A program made the position numbers and the translations under genes. This document shows, in pieces, positions 10,820 to 20,340 of a stretch of DNA of 64,000 bases. The notes under the pieces are model-generated. The model searched no databases, was not told where the DNA came from, and saw only the letters and a list, made by a program, of their open reading frames with translations. The DNA comes from Onchocerca volvulus. Its lineage: Eukaryota > Nematoda > Chromadorea > Rhabditida > Onchocercidae. Location: assembly GCA_000499405.2 (NCBI GenBank), contig HG738140.1, positions 10,753,560-10,817,559 on the forward strand, in the 5' to 3' direction. The number at the start of each line of letters is the position of its first letter. Within the stretch, counting starts at the first letter, position 1.

Positions 10820-11712
10820 GCAAATTGACAGTCAAGGAATTCTATTCTTCTCTACAAATGACAAAGGAAAAAATAATTCAGTGATAAATTTGCTTGGATA
10901 TTCTCAAATAATTTCGAGCAGATGCAATCGATCTTTTGTCGAATGTTGCTTTAATTCATTCAAATAATGCCTCGAAGAAAATCAAATTTAGGTCGCCATA
11001 CTCGCGCAGAACGGAAGTATTGCGATGATTAATCGCAAATCAGACTAAGGAAGAACGAGCATCAGTGAACGAGCGAACAGTTCAAAAAATGGGAACTGGG
11101 CGACATGCAGTCAGATTTGGGGATGCATGGTTGCGAGCACGTGATCGTGTTCTGCAGCTTCAAATCTGCTTTGTTCTGAACAGATGAAAAACTGAGAGTG
11201 GCTCAAAAACGTCTACAGAAAACAAGAGATCAGCGTCAAACAGGACTCCGCGTTCAGAAAACTTTGCACTCTGAACTGATGATTATAGTTTGAGCCGGCA
11301 TGTTCTCATCGGCACTATGACTGAAGTGTGTCCTTGCAAGCTCTGAAATTTAATGGAGGAACCAAAGGGATGTATTGCGCCACTGGAAAAGTTAAACTCT
11401 TTCAACTTGGAGAACAGCTAGAGCCGTAAAATTTTTGTCTACGGATATATTGCGATTCAAAGTATTTCCTATCTTTATCAGGAAATACAACTCCTGAACT
11501 CCTGCTTCCAAATGGCGTAGAAATCATAACAACACAATTCAGGCTTTCAAAGTGAAAGGAGAAATTTTTCATAAAGCTGGCTGTCTGGTTCCGTTGCCAG
11601 ATGGTCAATATAAATTCAACAGTCCGACAATCCAGTTGAATAGTATTCTTCTCTGTCAATGAAAAAGGAAAGAATAATCCAGTGATCAGTTTGCCGGATA
11701 TTTTCTCATAAT
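10820..11712 (+). mobile_element. Second Helitron fragment: Rep N-terminal region
   Basis: Starting at an ATG at 10967 the translation reads MPRRKSNLGRHTRAERKY, the typical basic start of Helitron RepHel proteins, followed by REQRQTGLR-like RexxRL repeats. At about 11335-11395 come ALKFNGGTKGMYCATGKVKL and at 11430-11620 remnants of the FLSNIRKYNS and FKVKGEIFHKAG-LPLPDGQYKF segments, all hallmarks of the Helitron-like N-terminal domain. Several stops and frameshifts interrupt it. It lies downstream of a helicase C-terminus, the reverse of the order within one protein, so it belongs to a different copy. An imperfect direct repeat of about 85 bp (10823-10908 and 11628-11712) brackets it. Confidence 0.75.
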
Positions 11713-12136
11713 TGTTTGTTACTCTTCATCAATCAGTAAAACTTTTCTCAACACGATTCATCTTTGTCAAATGAGACAAAAAAAACTTCACACTAATTGC
11801 TTACCTTGCCTAATCACAATAGCAAGAATCAGTTTCCCATCCAATCAAACTACAAAATATCGATTTCTTTCTCCAGTACTAAAAACATGAGCTTTTTCTT
11901 TTTTTTCCACTTAACCAGAGTTACAGCAACGAGTGTATAGAAAAAGAATATAAAAACATGCACGTATTCGAATGCAACATTGTGTCAAAAGTTCAAAGCA
12001 ATAGGTAAGGATTTTTCGATATCTAAGATTTTGAATTAATATAGATAAGGCATATGTTTAAGAATTTTCGGAGATTTAAGATCATCATAATAACAAGGTT
12101 TGAACAAACGAACATTGACACTTTTATTTATATAGA
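11713..12136 (-). mobile_element. Helitron 5' end on the minus strand
   Basis: Read on the minus strand from 12136, the sequence begins TCTATATAAATAAAAGTGTC, the same terminus as the element at 9467. About 170 bases in, it has the ACAATGTTGCATTCGAATA phrase found in the other copy's leader. No coding part is preserved before it meets the fragment to its left. The element is therefore a truncated 5' leader in the opposite orientation. Confidence 0.7.
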
Positions 12137-12215
12137 CTAGCTGGAGCCGGACACGCGAAAAGACTAGCTGGATCGGTCACACTCCGCGTGCTTGTCCAAT
12201 TAGTCCATTAATAAA
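12137..12215 (-). mobile_element. Two stacked Helitron 3' ends (CTAG), minus strand
   Basis: On the minus strand two similar 3' termini follow each other: a GC-rich stretch ending CCGATCCAGCTAG (end at 12164) and a second ending CCGGCTCCAGCTAG (end at 12137). Both are preceded by CGCG/GTGT words. The second CTAG abuts the TC start of the next element at 12136. CTRR ends preceded by a GC-rich hairpin are the Helitron 3' signature; here only a short CAC/GTG stem is visible. Confidence 0.65.
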
Positions 12216-12426
12216 TGGAGATAGACCAGATAGGATGATTAGCATATTTTTATTGGATCTTTCAAACAACCTTTCACATAAAATTACTAGCATCTTTATA
12301 CTATGATATAGCATTCTGATAGCATTTTAAACTTTCGAAATTAAATTTTTATATTGGCAAAAAAAGGGGAATCAAACAAACTTGTTTTCTTGCTAGATTT
12401 TATTTTCCTTTAACAATACATTTAAG

Positions 12427-13859
12427 GTTAAATGCACTTCATTACGAAGTTTACCTCAGTGCTCTGGTATAGCAGAAGGTTGTTTCGGACAAACGTGGCT
12501 TGCAGGTTTCAATCTTTATATTATTGAAAATTCTACAAAAGTTGCGCTGTAAGTTGTCATTTCATTTCATCAAATATATGCAGAATCAATGCTTAATTCA
12601 TAGGAACAAAATGCTAGGATATAATTAGATAAGCCTTACTGCATCTTGGAAATCCATCCTTCTTTTCTAATTTAGTCAAAATGTTTAACTGTTAAGAAAA
12701 GACATCGAAACTTTGTTAGGTGTTTGTTTTACAAAAAGTGATAAACGAATAATAAATCTTACAAAGTGAAATCAAAAATTTCTGGTATACTTTCAGTAGC
12801 TTTTACATTCTTATTATAACTTCTGAGACATTTCTTTGAAAGTCTTTTGCTATTCAAATAAATCCTTGTTTTGGAATAAGCTCAGACATTTTGCATTTCC
12901 ATGTCCTCCACCTTAAAAATGGAATTGAGAGAATCGTTTCAATTTTTCAGTTTTTCCTCTTTTTCCCTTTCCTACTTACCACATCATTTACAGTAGTAAT
13001 TCAAGCTAAAAAGATGTTTGTTCAGCTATAAAATTCACTTTAATGTCAGTTTTTCAGATGGGATCCAGTATGTTGTACATCAGAGAACATAATCATCGAT
13101 GAGAATGCTTGCATAGCTGATCGTCTTAACCAACCAAATAAGAATTTTGAACATGAAATAGCTAATGATTTGGCCTATAGAGGATTGCAGTGCTGGCATC
13201 AGTACAATGCTAACAATACATTGTTCGATCTGATCTGGAAAATGGAAATTTGTCCGTTCAGTTCATCCGTGGAAAAGTTACACAGACTGCAAGGTTCACG
13301 CATTCCACTGATTTTGCAATTATTAAAATATTGATATGTAATTGAACTTCATTTAATCAGAATTTTTTTTATTTTGATTCAATTTTCCCTTCCCATAAAT
13401 TCGACATGAACATCTTGTATTAAAGCAACACGACCGCGACCGAAATCATGGAAGTCATTATATCCGGCTATATTTGTCGAAGTTCGAATAGTTCGGTGAT
13501 AAATAAGCAATGAGATATAAAAATTTCCAAAGACTAAATTATTTGATAGTTGAAACACAACTGCGAGTATTCCGATATGATCAGATGACTCATAGATTCA
13601 TTTAAGCATGGCTCTCACTAAAGATATTTGCATGAAACTAAAGATATGCTATAAACAAATACCAGAAAAGTATCAATTCCATCCGGATCTACAAATCAAA
13701 ACAGTATGAAGCAAAACTTTATTTTCAGATTGTCCGGAATGTGAGTGTGATTGTGGTAAATCGCAATGCCCTGATACCAGTTATCCGTCCAAATTGGTTC
13801 ACAAACATCCTGAAAACCGATCATGTCAGTGTCGATGCGACTGTATTACTCTCTGCTAA
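12427..13859 (+). CDS. Cysteine-rich protein, probably secreted; 5' end missing
   Basis: Three exons, 12427-12548, 13058-13293 and 13729-13859, join in perfect phase and encode at least 162 residues. I do not recognise the family. The N-terminal part has CSGIAEGCFGQTWLAGF and WDPVCC; the middle is rich in Asn and Trp (LQCWHQYNANNTLFD); the C-terminus is a compact cysteine cluster (DCPECECDCGKSQC ... CQCRCDCITLC), giving 20 cysteines in all. This disulphide-like pattern suggests an extracellular protein, but no start codon or signal peptide was found: the first exon opens after TTTAAG and Helitron debris lies directly upstream. A 5' exon may lie elsewhere or have been cut off by the insertion. 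The acceptors of exons 2 and 3 (TTTTTCAG, TTTTCAG) are typical. Confidence 0.6.
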
Positions 13860-14774
13860 TAAATGGGTTTTCGAGCACAATTCACTATGTGGGTGACATA
13901 AAGAGAAACTTGGGGAAAAAAGATGTCCAGTTTTTGTGAATGATCCCTTAGTCCCAAGAACTTTTAAGAATTTTAGCTTTTCAACTCCTAAATTGTACTG
14001 CCCGTTCTTCACAAATTTTACAGATTATCTGTTTAACTCAAACATGTTTTATGTTTCATTTTCATTCTTTCTTTCTGGATTTTAACCAAAATATGTAAGC
14101 GCAAATCACAAAACATTCTTTAGAAAAAATAAAATAAAATAAAATAAAAAAACGAAATAACACGCAGAATATCACTAAACTCTCTATACTTTAAACAGAT
14201 AAAATGAGAGAAAAATCTTTCTCCAGAACTGAATAAGAAATCTAGATTTTTTAAAAAGGAAAGAAATTTTACTGCTTTTCTTCTTCCCATCTCTCTCTGT
14301 TTAACATAGTTTTTATAGAATTATTTATTGAAAATATTCAAGAAACTTTAGTTTTTTCTTCAAGAAAATTACGTGGTCACATAATTAAGAATAAAAATAA
14401 ATGAGATGATACATAAAAGCTTATGTTAATCAAAGAATATACTAAGCCTGGAGTTGTGGTGAAAAAGAAAGAATGTTAGTTTGAGTAGAAATTTTTGTCA
14501 CTATGAACAGAAACCATAGTCTCAATATCAAGAAATATTCCAATTTATTCAAGGAGTTGAGATTATGTTTTTTACGGATTTCATTCATCTCCTTTCTAAC
14601 ATAGAAAGAACATATTCGAAAGTGATAGCCTTATAAAAACACTATTTCGAAATTCGTTTAGTATTTTAAACATAAAAGAAATGGTACAAGTTGAAAGTTG
14701 AACTCTTTGCTTGAATAAATAATTCGATTGAACACAAAGCAAATCGAATGAGATCTGCCAGGATGAATTTCATT
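13860..14774. other. Intergenic between convergent genes; nothing recognised
   Basis: AT-rich 3' flanking sequence of the cysteine-rich gene and of tdp-1, which converge here. It includes a short (AAAAT)n stretch near 14130-14150. No coding or RNA feature could be supported. Confidence 0.5.
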
Positions 14775-17700
14775 TTACCATTTCCCATTGGAATTGGTAG
14801 CAGAAGATGTGCCACTGCCACCATTACCGCTATTATTGCTCAAAGTACTCCAGAAAGCTTGCCATGCGGCATCCATCATATCCGGATTCACATTCATCTT
14901 ATTCAAATTCAGAGCATCCAATCCAGATGCCAATGCCTGGCTTGTACCTGAACGTGCTGGTGTCGAATAGCGAGGAGAATTGGAGTAACCAGGTGAAAAA
15001 CGATTCGACGCGCGCGTATCCGACGAACGATAGGTACTAGCACGCCAATTATCCACTGAACGAGATACCATAGGATCGTATGGATAAGATGTCTAAACAA
15101 TTAATATTATGTGAAATGGCATATATTTACTGTCGCAGTTTCATTTCGACAATAAAGCATTCACTAACGTAATCGGGACTTTTGAAGCTAACAGTTTCCG
15201 GAGAATAGCCGTATTTGTCAGAAAATCTGCGCGAATGGCGTCCTTGACTTGATAATCCATACGAAGCACTTTGACCGTATCGTGGAGAAAAATCTGATTC
15301 ACGCGGTGCCGCTGCACTTACAGCTACCGATGAGCCATCAATGATGAAATCTCCCTGTCTTAAAATTAGAAATGGAAAAGTTTCCTAAGTGTACAGCTGC
15401 TGAAAATGATAAAGTTTTTCAAAACTGTCCAATAATTAAATAAGGAACTAATTATTAACATATTTTGATGAGCAAAACTTTGGTATACATATTATCTTTG
15501 GCTTGATTTTATTTCTTATAAATAAAGACTTTAGAGTATTAATACATCAAAGTAGATTGATAAATAAACGGAACTGAGCATTCCGCACTATACTACTTTT
15601 TTTTTTTTAAATGTCAGTTGCCATTATATATGATTTTAAATTATATAAATAAAAATAATTTTCAAGATGAAGTCAAACTATTAACGCAATGAAAATAAAA
15701 AGACTATTACTATACTTGTGTAAATTTACCTCATTAGTTCCTTGGCGACGGCAGCACTCGAAAAATTAACAAATGCAAATGATCGGAATGGACGTGGAAT
15801 GAAAACATCCGTTACCTTTAAAAAAATTAAATATAAAATGACATTTTCCAAAGTCTGCCGAAGTATGTAAGATAGAATAAAGCGAAAAAAAATTGGGGAG
15901 TACTTCTAATATTTCGTCACCGAAAACGCGAAAGTTTTCCAAAAAGTAACTTACAAAAGCATTTGGGTCAATTTTAGCTGCCTCTCCGTTGAAAAATTTT
16001 CGAAGTGTATCAACAGTGGTCTTTTCCTGTACGCGACCCACAAATATGCGAGTTACTACTGGCGATCCTGTATCTCCCTGTAATCTCAGTTTTGGTTCAA
16101 ATTACAAATTCGTCATAAAAATTAATTTTGCATATAATGTTTAAATTTCTGATCAATATTGAAGGCAAAATGTGAGTAGAGTCAACAATTTTTTTGAAAA
16201 ACTGATTTTCTACCACTATTCCAGCTAGAGTTATACTGATCCGACAATAAAATGAAATTATTTTCCAGACAATAAGAGAATTACCCATATTAAGTAAGCA
16301 TGCAAATGTACTGATTTTAAAATAATTCTATGGATACAAAAATTTCTAGCATAAACTACAATATTTATATTTCAATGATATAAACTACCCCTAAAAAACT
16401 TTAAATGCTAGAAACTAGAAAGCGTTACCTTCGAGAGTGGAATTCTCACTTGACATCGACGTCCATCAATCTCATGAGTCTGCTGTGTAAGAATGCGCTG
16501 CTGCGCATCAAAATCAGCCATTCGTACAAATCCGAAACCTTTCGATGCGCCACTGGGGTCAGTTTTCAACTAGAAAATTTACTGTTAAATTTAATGCTTC
16601 CTAAAATTTATAGAACTTTATGAAAAATGAAAAAAAAAAAAAAAAACGAATCCTGTGAAATTCGAAAAGCAAACTCAACCAACTCGCAAATCTCAAAGAA
16701 ACTAGAAAATGTACACAATCAACCGTTTTCTACACAAATTCAAGATAATTAACATCATTACGCAACTCAAAAATTAATATCAAACTCATAACATGTATGG
16801 AATGCTGATGAAAAGCAGAAAAAGAAGGAAAAAATTCCAAGGCAAGAATGCATTTCTTGTTAAAAGTAGCATTAGCTTACATCAAAAAGGACGACTTCGC
16901 CGAAATTTTCGAAATATGCCTTGCATGTTTCGGCAGATGTTTTGAATGGCAATCCGAGGACAATCAAATCAATACACGCTTTCTCGCCACTCGGATCCTC
17001 GATACGCTTTTGCTTAGCGGTAAACTGTCCCCCGCGTCCCCCTTGCGAATCTTCGGAATCGCCCTCTTGCTCACACTCATCCATCATCTTCTTGCGCTTC
17101 GTGTTCTGATCACCTGCACACCACACACTGATTGTTTAGACGATGAAACGATAACACACTCACCTCTCTTCCTCCCCCATATATAGAACTTGTCAATCCA
17201 ATATATTTGCATCTTCATATTAAAACTTTCATTTTTTAATGTTTTCTATAATGAGAACTTACTACAAGTGCAAATTACAACCATACAATCATGTTTCACA
17301 ATATATTTAAAATAAGAATTTCCGTACATTTCACTGTCCTATAACTCATTTCTCTGCATGTGTTCAACTCGTTCTTAGTTAAATACTCCTTCCTTTATCA
17401 CAGTTCCTACAGAGCCAAATTGAAGATCTGAATTGACAGATCTTCAATCACTAAGTTTAAAATAATTCCTCAACATCATATTGCAATTTACAAATGCAAT
17501 TTCTGCATGTCACTTATTACACTACATTAGGCATTATCAAGCAAACACTCTATATTTAAAGATCATCACTCATAATGCTTGGACAATTTCAGTTTCACTT
17601 CTAATGTAAACGCTTCAAAATCACGAACTGATATCAAACCACAGCATTTTAATCTAGCAATACATAATCACTTTTATCATATCACATATATCTTTTGATA

Positions 17701-18945
17701 AATAAAGAGCATCAGCATTCATTAATATCCACTTGATTTCTTTTTGTTTTAATAAAACTACCGATTTCGCTGACATCATATCACCAAAAATTCTTGAAAA
17801 ATAGATTTTACAAATACATTGTAATACTAAATACTTACCTGACCCACGATGAGGATAGATGACAATGAATGTCTTATTTTTCCAACCATCTGGAGGTGCA
17901 AGAAAACGCGTTCCTTGTGGATCCATCCTATACAAGAACACAAATAAGAAATCATTAAAGATTAGGAAATTTATAACATGAGGCAAACCAAGTAATTTTA
18001 GCTGATCTTTACTTGACAACTATAGTGCTTCATATTTTTCAAGCATGATTTGAGGAAATTCTTAAATTATTCAGTTGAATTGTATACTTTCATACTAAAA
18101 TAGTAGTACGGAAGAGTAAACTCTATATAAATCAACTACATGGATAATCGAGGTTCTGAAGTGTTATCAGTAAATAAAATATCATGTTCCAGAGGACGTA
18201 AAATTTTTCCTTGGTCTACAATGACTCATATAAAGAATATATTATTGCCAAAATAAGGATGAAGTATCCTGCAAAAATTTATCAAATAAAAGATAAACTT
18301 ACAACAAAGCTCGACTTGCCCCTGTGGTAGAATTTTTATATTTTAATCCATGGGCACCGGGAAATGCATGAACCAAAGTATTTAAACTCAGCGAACAATC
18401 TTCCGGCAGTAAAGGGAGCTCTAAGCGTTCGCTATCCTCTGTTTCTGATACGATCACATATTCCACACATTCACTGCTTTCGTCCTTCAATTAAAATAAA
18501 ATATATTTGAAAAATTGGCAGTATTAAAAAACTTTCCTTCACAAATCTGTGCAAGGTCAATAAATATGCCATTATTACGTTATATATAAAATATTAAGAC
18601 AGACCAAAGTTGGAAAAATTAAAAATAGCTTACACTTAATTACCAAGTATCAATTAAATACTCTCAACCGAAATGTAAAAATGTTTTATAAGCGACGAAT
18701 TACTGCATATATATTTACCTTGCAATAATAACCGAAAATTCATGTTGAAAGAATGAAAATTTTCCACAATGTCCATAAAACAAAAAAAAAAAATGGAACA
18801 ATTCTAGCATCAAGAGATAACTGAAAAGAATTTCGTCGCGTGAGAGAATAGATAAAAAAGTCAAGCTTACCACAGTTGTATTGTTATTTTTCGCCTCATT
18901 TATTCCTTCATTTGTACAATTGATAGATGTCATTTCAGACGCCAT
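14775..18945 (-). CDS. tdp-1: TDP-43 homologue (RNA-binding protein TDP-1)
   Basis: Nuclear RNA/DNA-binding protein that controls splicing and RNA stability through UG-rich sites. Exons: 18945-18871, 18484-18303, 17927-17839, 17113-16881, 16569-16429, 16077-15955, 15815-15730, 15358-15169, 15092-14775; every junction is in phase, giving 478 residues. Domains: ubiquitin-like N-terminal oligomerisation domain (about 33-115; VHAFPGAHGLKYKN, FIVIYPHRG); bipartite basic NLS (KRKK at 121-124 and KQKR at 149-152); RRM1 (RNP2 LIVLGL 165-170, RNP1 KGFGFVRM 203-210); RRM2 (IFVGRV from 251, RSFAFVNF in exon 7); and a low-complexity tail with MMDAAWQAFWSTLS, like the amyloidogenic helix of vertebrate TDP-43, ending NGKW. 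Three acceptors end in AAG. The exon 4 acceptor is GU-rich. Human TDP-43 has 414 residues. Start chosen at MASEM, 26 bases after a likely trans-splice site. Confidence 0.96.
17114..17163 (-). promoter_or_regulatory. UG-rich 3' splice site, possible TDP-43 autoregulatory site
   Basis: On the minus strand, the intron in front of tdp-1 exon 4 ends CAGTGTGTGGTGTGCAG with no pyrimidine tract, and a second GAGTGTGTT lies about 30 bases further upstream. UG repeats are the established TDP-43 binding motif, and TDP-43 bound next to a 3' splice site represses exon use. This exon carries the NLS and the start of RRM1, so binding here could shut off the protein. The sequence is observed; autoregulation is inference. 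Confidence 0.4.
17419..17448. repeat. Perfect 12-bp stem-loop in tdp-1 intron
   Basis: ATTGAAGATCTG (17419-17430), a 6-base loop, then the exact reverse complement (17437-17448). It lies in the intron between exons 3 and 4 of tdp-1, about 300 bases before the GU-rich acceptor. It could fold in RNA from either strand. Confidence 0.8.
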
Positions 18946-18970
18946 GATACTAATCACTTCTCAGGAAGAT

Positions 18971-18981
18971 CCTGCAAAAAA
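18971..18981 (-). promoter_or_regulatory. Likely trans-splice acceptor of tdp-1
   Basis: On the minus strand TATTTTTTGCAG precedes the tdp-1 ATG by 26 bases with no donor seen to pair with it in the 5' direction. In nematodes such outron ends receive a spliced leader. It supports the start at 18945. Confidence 0.5.
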
Positions 18982-20328
18982 TAAAATGTATAACATAGAA
19001 ACACTGGTATAAAGTATTAATACAGTGAGAGTATAGCGAAATATCAATGAATACCACAGTTGGATCATAATACGCTAATGCAGTCTACAAAAGAATGAAT
19101 GTGAGCCATGAACGGATTAATATCAACAAAACGATCAGTTTGCCCAATTCGATCTTACTAAAACGAGCTTATCAAGTCATCCCGTACTGAATCGCATCGC
19201 ATCATATCTTCTCGCCCAAAGATCCACCGCAGTCTGCATCCACTTTATCACCCCCAAGTTGAACTGTAAAACCATAACAGGCCCCAAATGATAATGTTGA
19301 CTTCATGCGTTTCGTTGAGCAACGATGACCAAACCACACCACAGCATTCAATTACTTAAAAATCGGGATAGTCCGGAAGACTTCCAGCATATAACCAAAC
19401 TCAAGTGTGGCGTCATTGGGTGTTGTTTTTCATTTCAGAAAAATGAAGACAGTTTTCCTAGAACTAAAAGCTTCTCTCGCAATAATATAACGTAGCACCA
19501 CATTTCTATTTTAATGGAGGAGTCAATAAAGTCTGTATATAAAGCAAAACAATGCTAAAGGATAAAGCGTATATTGAGTTAAATGAAAACTATGCTTCAA
19601 CGCCACATGAGATTTGAATACCTCTCTGCATTTTTGTTTTTCTCCAAATGAAAAAAAAAAAAAGTGTACAAGCAACATAACTACTAACAATTTACCTCCC
19701 ATAATATCTCGAAGAATGGCTGTTGTCCGATTAGAACAACATAAATTTATCATGCACTTCACAAAGAACATACCGATTAAACCTAGTGACTAGATAAACG
19801 AACCACACAACCTAAAGAAATAAAACAATGCAACACTATTATTTTCATTGCGACAATTCAATCAAAGTTACGCATCGTGATTTGATGTTTTGGAAATACG
19901 AGGCAGGAAGTCTTTCTCTAAAGTTTCGCAGAGCGTTCGCAGTGTGGGTTATTTCAAGGTACTGGTGGAGGAGGGGTGTTATTGTCACGCGTCTCTTCTC
20001 TTATTCTAAGTTGGCGCACTTGAATTAGTGGGAAGAATCAAAATCTCTACGTTTAAATAAATGCGGAACAAATTTTAGAGAAAATTCACTGGACACTTTA
20101 CTGCATAAACACGTTCTCTTAGAATGACTACCAATTCAGTCGAATTTTCGCATGTGTTTCTTCGCTTAAATTAAGTAAATATTGTCAGTGGCTGATGCGT
20201 TAAATGCAGAAACATGTTTTAAAGCAATGCTCAATGAAAAGAATACCCATTGCTAGAATACTGGAATTGCCTGAGTTCTACAAATTATCAGTCATTTTAT
20301 CAAAGAAACCAATTTCAAAGAAGTGAAA
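18982..20328. other. Divergent intergenic region tdp-1/cdk-11
   Basis: About 1.35 kb between two divergently transcribed genes, both with likely trans-splice sites at their starts. It should contain both promoters and outrons. No TATA box or known operator stands out, and no reading frame in it is convincing. Confidence 0.5.
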
Positions 20329-20335
20329 TTTCAGG
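20329..20335 (+). promoter_or_regulatory. Likely trans-splice acceptor of cdk-11
   Basis: AATTTCAG ends five bases before the ATG at 20341. This close spacing is typical for nematode trans-spliced messages and supports that start codon. Confidence 0.55.
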
Positions 20336-20340
20336 GAAAA

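Noticed and set aside
14748..15040. Plus-strand open frames opposite the tdp-1 last exon
   Set aside because: They are shadows of the minus-strand low-complexity coding sequence.
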